A DNA stretch of 64,000 nt from Verrucomicrobiaceae bacterium (GTDB taxonomy: Bacteria > Verrucomicrobiota > Verrucomicrobiia > Verrucomicrobiales > Verrucomicrobiaceae). The stretch's first letter is position 1, and every line of letters begins with the position of its first letter. The position numbers and the translations under genes are program-made. Below the pieces are notes generated by a model. It was not told the origin of the DNA. It saw only the letters and a list, made by a program, of their open reading frames with translations, and made no database searches. Below are positions 55,994 to 64,000 of the stretch, one piece after another. The DNA is taken from NCBI GenBank assembly GCA_024232965.1, contig JACKQF010000001.1, positions 1,302,001-1,366,000 of the forward strand, read 5' to 3'.

Positions 55994-57238
55994 ATGACCA
56001 CGAAGCTCGATCCCAAATTCACCACCCTTCTCACCGACACGGCCGCCAAGCTTGAAACCCTCGATCTTGTTCCGCGGGTGCTGGCGGAGGATGCCGCGTC
56101 CTTGACCGACACCGCCGTCAGCCTCGGCCAGCAATTGCGCGCCTTCGCCGCCGCCTTGACCGATGCTCAGGCAGCGAAGATTTCTGCCGATCTCGCCGAA
56201 AAAGAAGCTGCCATCCTTGCCCGCGAGCAGGCCGCCGCTGAAAAAGCCGCCGAAAAAGCCAGGCTTGAGGCGGAGAAAGAAGCCGCACGCCAGGCAGCCA
56301 TCCTCGCTCGCGAGCAAGCCGCCGCCGCCAAGGCTGCCGAGAAAGCACGCATTCAAGCCGAGAAAGAAGCAGCCGCGCTCGCCAAGCAGCAAGAAGCCGA
56401 GCAGAAGGCCGCCGAAAAAGCCCGGCTCCAGGAGGAAAAAGAAGCTGCTCGCCAAGCCGCCATCCTCGCCCGCGAGCAAGCCGCCGCCGAAAAAGCTGCC
56501 GAGAAAGCGCGCCTCCAAGCCGAAAAAGAAGCCGCAGCGCTCGCCCGACTGGAAGAAGCCGAGCAGAAGGCTGCTGAAAAAGCCCGGATCGAGGCGGAAA
56601 AAGAAGCCGCACGCCAAGCCGCCATCCTTGCCCGCGAGCAAGCTGCCGCGGAAAAGGCAGCCGAGAAAGCCAGAATTCAGGCCGAGAAAGAAGCCGCCGC
56701 CCTAGCCCGCGAACAGGCTGCGGCCGAAAAAGCCGCCGAAAAGGCCCGCCGCGAACAGGAGAAAGAAGAGGCACGTCAGGCCACCCAACTGGCCCGGGAA
56801 CAAGCTGCCGCTGAAAAAGCCCGGCTCCAGGCCGAAAAGGAAGCCGCGGCGCTTGCCCGCGAGCAGGCCGCTGCGGAAAAAGCCGCTGAGAAAGCCAGGA
56901 TCCAAGCCGAAAGAGAGGCTGCCCGCGAAGCAAAGGCCAAGGCCGATGCCGAGGCGAAAGCCGCGCGTGAGGCTGAGAAGGAATTGGCGCGTCGCGAACT
57001 CGAAGCCATCAAGGCCGCTGCCGCCGCACTGAAAGCAGCGCAGGAAGCAGAAGAAGCCGCTGCGCGGAAGGCCGAGGAAGAAGCCCGCGCCCGTCGCGAG
57101 GCAATTGCCGCCAAGGCCCGCGCCGAGGAAGAAGCCAAGGAGCGCGCCCGCCGCGCCGCCTCCCTGGCCCGGATCGCCGCCGAAAAAGCCGCGATGGAGG
57201 CCGAGAAAGGGAAACCGTCCGCAGAATCGGGTGATTGA
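55994..57238 (+). CDS. Ala/Glu/Lys-rich coiled-coil repeat protein
   Basis: 414 residues. The first about 60 residues are not repetitive (TTKLDPKFTTLLTDTAAKLE, TDTAVSLGQQLRAFAAALTD). After that, about 340 residues are built from 30-40-residue repeats such as AILAREQAAAEKAAEKARLQ and EKEAARQA, with a heptad-like charge pattern. This predicts a long single or paired coiled coil. No signal peptide or membrane helix is seen. TolA-like composition, but no TolA C-terminal domain. Function unknown. The start codon overlaps the stop of a stop-free frame through the minisatellite. Confidence 0.7.
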   Translation: MTTKLDPKFTTLLTDTAAKLETLDLVPRVLAEDAASLTDTAVSLGQQLRAFAAALTDAQAAKISADLAEKEAAILAREQAAAEKAAEKARLEAEKEAARQAAILAREQAAAAKAAEKARIQAEKEAAALAKQQEAEQKAAEKARLQEEKEAARQAAILAREQAAAEKAAEKARLQAEKEAAALARLEEAEQKAAEKARIEAEKEAARQAAILAREQAAAEKAAEKARIQAEKEAAALAREQAAAEKAAEKARREQEKEEARQATQLAREQAAAEKARLQAEKEAAALAREQAAAEKAAEKARIQAEREAAREAKAKADAEAKAAREAEKELARRELEAIKAAAAALKAAQEAEEAAARKAEEEARARREAIAAKARAEEEAKERARRAASLARIAAEKAAMEAEKGKPSAESGD

Positions 57239-57408
57239 GCGGAACCGACGGGGTCCACCCCAAACCAAGCTGCCCGTTCTGGACGGGTAGACCATTCATG
57301 ATCGAAGTTTTTTGATCTCCGTTCACACCTTGATACCCTTCATCGGACTCCCCTCTCCTTTCATCGAATGATCTAGCAGCAGGGCGGGGTCAGGGTAAGG
57401 TTGTCGGC

Positions 57409-58182
57409 ATGATCTGGCAAAAGCTGAAGACTTTTTTTGGCGGAGCGTTGCGTCCTGCGGAGTTCCGGGAGGAGTGGGTTGCGCTGCTGGAACAGCACGT
57501 GCCGCTCTATGCGCGGTTGCCGGAGGAACTTCGGCACAAGCTGCACGAGCGGATCGCGAAGTTCGTCGCGGCGGTGCGCTTTGAGGGCTGCGGAGGGCTT
57601 GAACTGACGGAGGAGATGATCATCACGGTGGCGGCGCAGGCCTGCCTGCTGGTGATTCATCGCGAGGGACCGCCGTATCCGAAACTGAAGGCGGTCTATC
57701 TTTACCCCAGCACCTTCCATTCCGTGCGGAAGCAGGTGGATGAACTCGGGATTGTGACGGAGGGAGAGGTGCAACGGCTCGGCGAATCCTGGGGCTGGGG
57801 GACGGTCGTCTTGGCCTGGGATTCGGTCGCTCAGGGGGCTCACCACATTGCCGACGGGGAAAATGTGACCTTCCATGAGTTCGCCCATCAGCTGGATCAC
57901 GAAGATGGCCCAACCGATGGAGCGCCAGCGCTGGCAAGCCGATCGGCCTACAAGGCATGGTCGCGGGTGTTTCACGAAAACTATGCCGACTTCCAGCGCC
58001 AGACAGAGGAAGGACAGGAGACCGTGCTGGATGCCTACGGCGCGACGAATCCGGCGGAGTTCTTCGCCGTGGCGACAGAGACCTTTTTCGAAAAGCCGGA
58101 GCAACTCTTCCACACACGACCGGCGATGTATGAAGAGATGCGGAACTACTACGGGCTGGATCCCCGAACGTGGTTTGAGTGA
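57409..58182 (+). CDS. mtfA: MtfA-type zinc-dependent peptidase
   Basis: 257 residues. The HExxH zinc motif lies in NVTFHEFAHQLDHEDG, and the downstream Glu in NPAEFFAVATETFFEKPEQL matches the M90/MtfA arrangement. The N-terminus has WVALLEQHVPLYARLPEELR and the core VIHREGPPYPKLKAVYLYPSTF. In E. coli MtfA binds the glucose regulator Mlc and has aminopeptidase activity. Here it is a single gene with no ptsG or mlc neighbour. Confidence 0.92.
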   Translation: MIWQKLKTFFGGALRPAEFREEWVALLEQHVPLYARLPEELRHKLHERIAKFVAAVRFEGCGGLELTEEMIITVAAQACLLVIHREGPPYPKLKAVYLYPSTFHSVRKQVDELGIVTEGEVQRLGESWGWGTVVLAWDSVAQGAHHIADGENVTFHEFAHQLDHEDGPTDGAPALASRSAYKAWSRVFHENYADFQRQTEEGQETVLDAYGATNPAEFFAVATETFFEKPEQLFHTRPAMYEEMRNYYGLDPRTWFE

Positions 58183-58353
58183 AGTGAGATGAGCGGAGAT
58201 CACGTTCCACCAGCAGAAGATCTGGAATCAACCCAGAAGCACCGCCCCTGAGCCAACCCTTTGGGCCTATCCGTGCTGAACCAACGGGTGAGACATAAGA
58301 CCGCTGGTCGCTGTCGTCCTATACCATCCATCGGCCCTCAAAGCGCTCGAACA

Positions 58354-60876
58354 TCACCGCCACATCACACTCGGAAACTTCTTCGCCACCGCTTGCCGAT
58401 GCTTCGGCCATTCCTGGTTGAGGAAGGTTGGCCAGTCCTTGGTGGTGGCGAGGCGTTTGCCATCGGGCGTGCAAAGCTGGAGAGTCACCGGCAGACGGCC
58501 TTCGCAGAGCGTGGGATGTTCTGTTAGCACGAAGCATTCCTGGAGTTTCACCTGGGCTTCGGGCGTGTCGGCAACGTAGCTGATCTTGATCGTGCCGCCG
58601 CTGGGCCAGGGGATGCTGAGGGGCAATAGCTCATCAAGCCAGCTGACTTGTCCTTTGTCCAGATGCTGATGGAAGGCGGGGATGAGGACTGCGGCCTGGG
58701 CTTCTTTGGCGAGAGCGAGGCCTTTGAAAGCTCGAGCAAGGCTGGCGGTGATGGCGGCTTCGTCGAAGGGAGCGAACTCGAGTTCAGGCAGTGCGGCGTG
58801 GACGAGGTTCACGCGGGCGATGAATTGCTTCAGCCGATGATCCATCAGCGGCAGATCAAAGGCCCCGGCGCGCTGCGCATCAGCGAGGCAGCGTCCGCTG
58901 GCGACGGGATCGAGGTCGCGCTGCTGCGCTTTTTGCTCGATGACGAGATCGCGATAGCGCACGAGCTTCATCGCAGCGACGCGCTTGTTTTGCGCATCGA
59001 AGAGGTGCTCTACGGTGGTGCGCAGATGCTGGGGAAACATCTCGGCGATCCACGTGGGCTGCACGGCGGTGGCGAGGCTGAGCAGGGTCTGGCGAGATGG
59101 AGTTTCGCGCAGATTGGCGGCGACGAAATAAGGGGCCTCGGTCACCACGCTTTCACGCACGAGTTGGCCGGTGCGTTGATCGGTGAGATCGCACTCGGGC
59201 TTGCCAGGCATGCGGCGTTTGGCGAGTTGATCGACGAAGCCGGCCATGAGGCAGCGCAGCAGCGCATCGCTTGAAGTTGGCTTGGATTCATGCCCCGGAA
59301 GCGACTGCTTCGCCGCGTGCATGATCTGCTGAAACGTCTGCTCCACCTGGCGGGCAACTTGGGCATTGATGCCGTAGCTGCGACAGCGTTCGAAGCTAAA
59401 GCCGTTCGCTTTGGCGAATTCATAAGCACGCATCAGCGTGATGAAGTCAGAGTCCGCACTCTCCTCGAAGAGCTCGCGGGCGGCTTTGGTTTGCGCATCA
59501 TCGCGATCCAGTCGCGCCAGCAAGTCGCGACCACTGACCAAAGCGGCGCACAAGGCAGCATCAGGCACGCAGCCACGCTCGCTAGCCTCGATCAACATGC
59601 GCGAGTAACGCGGATGCATGGGCAGACGCAGCATTTGACGACCGATGGGAGTGAGCTCCGCATCGAGCAAGGCCCCAAGCATCGTGAGCAAGCGCTCGGC
59701 ACGCTCGACGGCTTGCGGATCGGGTTTGTCCAGCCAGTCAAACGTAGCAGCCTCGCGAATGCCGAGCGAGTGCAGCAGCAACACGACCTCCGCCAAGTCG
59801 CTGCGCTGAATCTCCGGCGTGTTACGCTCCTCGCGGTCCTTGTGGCCAATCACGGTCCACAAGCGATGACAAGTCCCCGGTGCCGTGCGGCCTGCGCGAC
59901 CCTTGCGCTGATCCGCACTGGAGCGACTGATCGGCTCCAGCAACAGCGTGCCGATGCTGCGCTCCGCATCATAACGAGCCACGCGCGCGACACCGCTGTC
60001 GACAACATGGCGAATGCCATCAATGGTGATGCTGGTCTCCGCGACGTTGGTGGCGACGATCACTTTGCGTAGCGGGTTCGGCGCAAAGGCGCGGTCCTGC
60101 TCCTGAGGCTCCAGTTCGCCATGCAAAGGAATGCAGGCAAATCGCTCGCGCGCCCGCAGTTCGCGCAAGGCCTCCAAGGTCCCATTGATCTCGCCGCGCC
60201 CCGGCATGAAAACAAGGATGTCGCCGGGCGCATCATCATGGAGGATGCGCTCGACCGCTTCCGCTGCCTGCAAGGTGATCGGGCGCTGATCCGGCATCGA
60301 GAGGTAGCCCACCTCCACCGGAAAACTTTGCCCTTCGGAGACCAGGATCGGGCACTGCTCCAAATACGCCGCCACCGGCTCCGCATCGAGCGTGGCCGAC
60401 ATCACCACCATCGCCAAATCCGACCGCTGCGTTTGTTGCAAGTGCTTCACCAAGGCCAGCGCCACATCGCTGAGCAAGTTCCGCTCATGGAACTCATCAA
60501 ATACCACCGCGCCGATCTTTGAAAGCGCGCGATCATCCTGAAGCCAGCGCAGCAGAATGCCTTCCGTGACAAAACAGATGCGTGTCCCCAGACTGGTGTG
60601 ATCATCAAACCGAATTTGATAGCCCACCTCCGCCCCCAGCTTCCCTTCCCGCTCCCAAGCCACCCGCGTCGCCACCGTGCGCGCCGCCACCCGCCGAGGC
60701 TGCAGCACCACGATCATCTTCTCCCCCGCGATCCCCGCATCCAGCAACATCTGCGGCACCTGCGTCGTTTTGCCTGAGCCCGTGGGGGCAACCAGCACCA
60801 AACGATTGCCACCACGCAACGTGCGCAGGATGTCAGCGTGGATTTTCCAGATGGGGAGAGCGGTGGAGGCGGGCAT
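58354..60876 (-). CDS. hrpB: ATP-dependent helicase HrpB
   Basis: 840 residues from ATG 60876. Walker A LVAPTGSGKTTQVPQMLLD, motif Ia LQPRRVAARTVATRVA, Walker B VVFDEFHERNLL (the DEFH form), motif III VVMSATLDAEPVAAYL, and motif VI QRKGRAGRTAPGTCHRLW. The HrpB-specific C-terminal region follows (TPSRQTLLSLATAVQPTWI, IPAFHQHLDKGQVSWLDELL). The exact cellular role of HrpB is not settled; it is an RNA helicase of the DEAH type. Confidence 0.95.
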   Translation of the reverse strand: MPASTALPIWKIHADILRTLRGGNRLVLVAPTGSGKTTQVPQMLLDAGIAGEKMIVVLQPRRVAARTVATRVAWEREGKLGAEVGYQIRFDDHTSLGTRICFVTEGILLRWLQDDRALSKIGAVVFDEFHERNLLSDVALALVKHLQQTQRSDLAMVVMSATLDAEPVAAYLEQCPILVSEGQSFPVEVGYLSMPDQRPITLQAAEAVERILHDDAPGDILVFMPGRGEINGTLEALRELRARERFACIPLHGELEPQEQDRAFAPNPLRKVIVATNVAETSITIDGIRHVVDSGVARVARYDAERSIGTLLLEPISRSSADQRKGRAGRTAPGTCHRLWTVIGHKDREERNTPEIQRSDLAEVVLLLHSLGIREAATFDWLDKPDPQAVERAERLLTMLGALLDAELTPIGRQMLRLPMHPRYSRMLIEASERGCVPDAALCAALVSGRDLLARLDRDDAQTKAARELFEESADSDFITLMRAYEFAKANGFSFERCRSYGINAQVARQVEQTFQQIMHAAKQSLPGHESKPTSSDALLRCLMAGFVDQLAKRRMPGKPECDLTDQRTGQLVRESVVTEAPYFVAANLRETPSRQTLLSLATAVQPTWIAEMFPQHLRTTVEHLFDAQNKRVAAMKLVRYRDLVIEQKAQQRDLDPVASGRCLADAQRAGAFDLPLMDHRLKQFIARVNLVHAALPELEFAPFDEAAITASLARAFKGLALAKEAQAAVLIPAFHQHLDKGQVSWLDELLPLSIPWPSGGTIKISYVADTPEAQVKLQECFVLTEHPTLCEGRLPVTLQLCTPDGKRLATTKDWPTFLNQEWPKHRQAVAKKFPSVMWR

Positions 60877-60950
60877 GAAGTAGAGCACACATGCTAGCGC
60901 TTAGCGTTCGGAATGCGAAGCTTAGCTGCAAACTGTTGCCTCGAGTCTCG

Positions 60951-61859
60951 TCACGATGAACGGGCGAGCTGCTCTGAGCAAACAGCCCGGAGGCAATCAC
61001 GCAACCAGCGATGGGCTGGATCGGCGTCCATTCGTGGATGCCAGAGCAAGGAAATAGTGAGCTCTGGGGTGGCCACGGGGAGTCGAAAGCTATGCATGCC
61101 CACACGCAAGATGCCGGTGTGCCGCTCAGGAACTGTGGCAATAAGATCGGAGGTGCGGGCTAGCGAGAGGGCAGTCGAAAAGCCGCCGACGGTAGTGACG
61201 ATGTTTCGCTCCAGTTTGAGTGACTCCAATGCTTCATCAATTGCCCCCAGCTCTAAACCTGGACGTGAGATGGAGATGTGGCCGCAGGTCGCATAGCGGG
61301 AGGGCGTCATTTTGCCTTTGCTCAGCGGGTGGCCGCATCTCACAACGCCTACAAGGCGATCTCGGAACAACGACTTCGCACGCACCTCCGGGCCGATCGT
61401 CTTCGCCACAACGCCCGTTTCCAGATCTACCGTTCCGTCGCGTAATGGCGCACTGTCTTTGTTCGGCTTCAGCACGAAGCACAGCCTGACACCGGGAGCT
61501 TCCTCGCTGACACGAGCGATCAGACCAGGACCGAAGTTTTCCACAAAGCCCTCACTGGTCCGCAACGTGAATGTGCGGACCAATTGTTGAAGGTTGAGCT
61601 TCTTCGCCGGACGAAGAACGGCCTCCGCATCCTGCACCAGTTGCCGAACCAACTCACGCAGTTCGAGGGCGCGTGGCGTGGGGACCAGACCTCGACCAGC
61701 TCTGACCAATAGCGGATCACCGGTCGCCTCACGCAGCCTCGCCAGTGACCGGCTCATCGCCGATGAGCTGAGACGCAAGCGTTGACCGGCTCGAGCGACG
61801 CTGCCTTCCGCGAGCAAAACATCCAGTGTAATGAGCAAATTGAGATCGGGCCGCGACAT
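60951..61859 (-). CDS. LysR-family transcriptional regulator
   Basis: 302 residues. The N-terminal winged HTH is shown by DLNLLITLDVLLAEGSVARAGQRLRLSSSAMSRSLARLREATGD. An effector-binding domain of the LysR type fills the rest. It starts at ATG 61859, 92 bp from the divergent MFS gene, the classic layout in which the regulator controls its divergent neighbour. The inducer is unknown. Confidence 0.92.
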   Translation of the reverse strand: MSRPDLNLLITLDVLLAEGSVARAGQRLRLSSSAMSRSLARLREATGDPLLVRAGRGLVPTPRALELRELVRQLVQDAEAVLRPAKKLNLQQLVRTFTLRTSEGFVENFGPGLIARVSEEAPGVRLCFVLKPNKDSAPLRDGTVDLETGVVAKTIGPEVRAKSLFRDRLVGVVRCGHPLSKGKMTPSRYATCGHISISRPGLELGAIDEALESLKLERNIVTTVGGFSTALSLARTSDLIATVPERHTGILRVGMHSFRLPVATPELTISLLWHPRMDADPAHRWLRDCLRAVCSEQLARSS

Positions 61860-61951
61860 GCAGAGACCATATTGAGTTATGGCGTCAAACGCAATGATAC
61901 AATGCAAACGGTGCGTCTTCCGCCTTGTCGGCCAAGGGCTACAACAGGAGC

Positions 61952-63433
61952 ATGTTCAAACACGTCATTGGATCACGAAAACAAACCGCCACAGGAACCC
62001 AAGCGAGGACCGCCTCGTCAAAGTGGGGACTCATTAGCCTTTCACTTTCCATGCTGCTGTCCTCTCTGGGCACCAGCAGCGCCAATGTTGCTCTGCCAAC
62101 ATTGGCACAGGTTTTCAATGCCACTTTCCAGGAAGTCCAGTGGATCGTTTTGGCGTATCTACTGGCCATCACCACGCTAATCGTCAGCGTGGGACGCCTT
62201 GGCGACATCACCGGTCGAAGGCTCCTGCTGCTGACTGGCCTTTCGATTTTCACGGTCGCTTCGGTCATCTGCGGCACCGCGCCCACTTTGTGGTTGCTGA
62301 TTGCCGCGCGGATGGTGCAGGGGCTCGGAGCAGCCATCATGATGGCTCTCACGATGGCGTTGGTGGGACAAACGGTCCCGAAGGAAAAGATCGGCAGCGC
62401 CATGGGCCTACTCGGAACGATGTCCGCAGTTGGGACCGCGCTTGGCCCATCGCTCGGTGGCGTGCTGATTGACGGCGTTGGTTGGCGAGCCATCTTTTTT
62501 ATTAATGGTCCGCTGGGTGTCCTCGCGTTACTGACCGCGCATCGGCACCTGTCAGTGGATCTTCGGGAGCCTAAGACTCAACGGAACGATCTCGATATGA
62601 AGGGTTCGTTCGTACTTACTGTAACCCTGGGGTTATATGCGCTCGCGATGACGATTGGGCGCGGCAGTTTGGGCCTGCTTAATGGGGCGCTCTTGATGGC
62701 TGCGGCGGTTGGGGTGGGTGTGTTCTTGCGCATTGAGGCGCGAGCCGCATCTCCATTGATCCCCTTGGCGATGTTCCGCGCTCCCGTGTTGAGCGTCAGC
62801 CTCGCGATGAGCGCACTCGTCTCTACGGTGATCATGGTGACACTGGTGGTAGGCCCGTTCTATCTCGCCCGCGCGCTGCAGCTTGAAGCGGCTCAGGTGG
62901 GACTCGTCATGACCACTGGTCCGCTGGTAGCCGCATTAGTGGGCGTGCCGTCTGGTCGACTGGTGGACCGCTTTGGTGAGCAACGCATGACGGTCGTCGG
63001 ACTCCTGGGCATGACGTCCGGTTCCTTCGCATTGTCCATCATGCCAGCCACGCTGGGCATCGTGGGCTACATCACACCACTCGTCTTCATCACCGCTGGT
63101 TACGCGCTGTTTCAAACGGCAAATAACACTGCAGTGATGAATGGGGTTCGGCCCGACCAAAGAGGTGTCATTTCCGGCCTCCTCAATTTGTCGCGCAATC
63201 TTGGGCTGATCACTGGCACATCAGTGATGGGCGCTGTGTTCGCATTCGCATCAGCGACGACGGATATCCGAACCGCCAAGGCTGAAGCGGTTGCCTGCGG
63301 TATGCGGACCACTTTTGCCGTCGCGGCGACTCTGCTGATTATCGCGCTCGCCATCGCGGTTAGCGGCCGGTTCCTCATACGCTTCACCCGGACGACTCAT
63401 CGCGCAACGGAGGAGGGTCATGACTCCAAGTAA
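61952..63433 (+). CDS. MFS drug exporter, DHA2 (EmrB/QacA) type
   Basis: 493 residues from the ATG at 61952; a TTG at 61925 is possible. About 14 hydrophobic segments. Motif A is GRLGDITGRRLLLLTGL, motif C lies in AVGTALGPSLGGVLIDGVGWRAIFFINGP, both typical of DHA2 drug:H+ antiporters. The last 14 bp overlap the start of the alginate-export-type gene, so the two are coupled. Control by the divergent LysR protein is probable. Confidence 0.88.
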   Translation: MFKHVIGSRKQTATGTQARTASSKWGLISLSLSMLLSSLGTSSANVALPTLAQVFNATFQEVQWIVLAYLLAITTLIVSVGRLGDITGRRLLLLTGLSIFTVASVICGTAPTLWLLIAARMVQGLGAAIMMALTMALVGQTVPKEKIGSAMGLLGTMSAVGTALGPSLGGVLIDGVGWRAIFFINGPLGVLALLTAHRHLSVDLREPKTQRNDLDMKGSFVLTVTLGLYALAMTIGRGSLGLLNGALLMAAAVGVGVFLRIEARAASPLIPLAMFRAPVLSVSLAMSALVSTVIMVTLVVGPFYLARALQLEAAQVGLVMTTGPLVAALVGVPSGRLVDRFGEQRMTVVGLLGMTSGSFALSIMPATLGIVGYITPLVFITAGYALFQTANNTAVMNGVRPDQRGVISGLLNLSRNLGLITGTSVMGAVFAFASATTDIRTAKAEAVACGMRTTFAVAATLLIIALAIAVSGRFLIRFTRTTHRATEEGHDSK

Positions 63434-64000
63434 GTCCTCCGTCATGAGTGCGACAACTATCGCCTTGCTCGCCTTGACCAATCTCGCCCACGGTCAATCG
63501 ACATCTTCAGATTACTCGAATCCTTATCCATTGAGTGCGGCCGGATGGGGGCCGGAGGTCGGGAATGGCCTCTTTTTCAGTCGCTGGGCTGAAGACTGGC
63601 GCGGGCTGCGGGCAACCGGGGAGGCACCAAGGCTCAAGGCCATGCCGCTCTGCGGCGACGCCACACTGACCCTGAGCGCCGAAGCCCGCCTCCGCTATGA
63701 CAGCTACCATAACACGCAGTTGATTCGAGATGCAGACGCCCAACAGACTCTCTTTCGAGGCATCGTGGGCGCGGACCTGCACTTAAACTCCGAGTTCCGT
63801 GTGTATGGCGAAGTCGGCACTGGAAAGGCCGAAGGCCGCGACAGACCCGCCACCGCCAACTTCCAAAATCACGCCTCCCTACAGCAACTTTTTGTCGATG
63901 TCCGCAGCCAAATCGATTCGGCCTTGATCGGCGCAATGATCGGTCGTCAAGAGTTCGCAGATGGCCCTCGCCAGTTGCTGAGCCTCAGCGATGGCCCCAA
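63420..64000 (+). CDS. Alginate-export-family outer-membrane protein, 3' end cut by window
   Basis: The reading frame starts at ATG 63420, 3 nt after a GGAGGAGGG ribosome-binding site that lies in the end of the MFS gene, and stays open to the window end (193 codons). It opens with a signal peptide (SVMSATTIALLALTNLAHGQ). The mature part contains ATLTLSAEARLRYDSYHN, a long aromatic beta-strand-rich region, and IGAMIGRQEFADGPRQLLSL, the pattern of the alginate_exp outer-membrane beta-barrel family. The protein is probably a channel; the substrate is unknown. The frame is partial because it runs off the window. Confidence 0.8.
   Translation, partial: MTPSKSSVMSATTIALLALTNLAHGQSTSSDYSNPYPLSAAGWGPEVGNGLFFSRWAEDWRGLRATGEAPRLKAMPLCGDATLTLSAEARLRYDSYHNTQLIRDADAQQTLFRGIVGADLHLNSEFRVYGEVGTGKAEGRDRPATANFQNHASLQQLFVDVRSQIDSALIGAMIGRQEFADGPRQLLSLSDGP

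Noticed and set aside
54653..56112. Long minus-strand frames across the 21-bp repeat and the broken gene
   Set aside because: The repeat has no stops in any frame, so such frames arise for free; translations are simple heptads (ESSGAML, KVPARCW).

Overview
The window reads as a chromosomal segment of a Verrucomicrobiota bacterium, probably Verrucomicrobiales; this is inferred from gene content, since no 16S gene is present. The supporting signs are two secreted DUF1080 (3-keto-disaccharide hydrolase) proteins plus a broken third gene of similar type, a Tat-exported Gfo/Idh/MocA oxidoreductase beside a sulfatase, an orphan PL6 polysaccharide lyase, a membrane spermidine-synthase-like protein and a bactofilin-like protein. 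Most genes are GC-rich (about 60%). A stretch at about 51.0-54.5 kb is clearly poorer in GC.

Layout. 0-3 kb: the end of an L,D-transpeptidase gene, then rplI and dnaB. 3.0-3.6 kb: a non-coding convergent gap with DnaA-box-like sites and inverted repeats. 3.6-10.7 kb: murI, a PL6 lyase and gltB, all on the minus strand. 10.8-16.7 kb: an Mrr-like/bactofilin fusion, then a tight ROK kinase-ppx-ppk1 operon. 16.9-27.5 kb: cls, a nucleoside-type MFS permease, the spermidine-synthase-like protein, purH, a Tat phosphoesterase, trpC, a TPMT-type methyltransferase and lpxD. 27.6 kb: tRNA-Gly(CCC). 27.7-36.5 kb: nitrilase, sulfatase, Gfo/Idh/MocA protein, an arginyltransferase-like protein, tlyA, an SDR and queA. 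36.5-42.4 kb: the nusA-infB-rbfA-nrnA-truB translation operon (minus strand), without rimP or ylxR. 42.9-47.4 kb: an SLC13 permease, small exported proteins and two DUF1080 proteins. 47.6-50.1 kb: a TPP riboswitch with its own terminator, a small membrane protein and thiC.

50.1-54.6 kb is the accessory region. It starts directly behind thiC with hicAB and a block of small hairpins, followed by a second diverged copy of the last ~40 codons of thiC. Next comes a cassette of a C5-cytosine DNA methyltransferase facing a two-gene operon (ParB-like protein, then a prephenate-dehydratase-like protein that lacks the catalytic Arg). The layout suggests an element that entered at the 3' end of thiC. 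The three-gene cassette is my best candidate for an undescribed DNA-modification or defence system.

54.6-57.3 kb is degenerate and repetitive. It holds a secreted-protein gene broken by a nonsense codon and a frameshift, a 21-bp minisatellite of about 19 copies that is stop-free in all six frames, and a 414-residue Ala/Glu/Lys coiled-coil protein. 57.4-64 kb: mtfA, hrpB, and a LysR regulator divergent from an MFS exporter that overlaps the start of an alginate-export-type outer-membrane protein cut by the window edge.

No rRNA, transposase, integrase or CRISPR array was found. All functional calls come from motifs and family recognition; no database search was possible.
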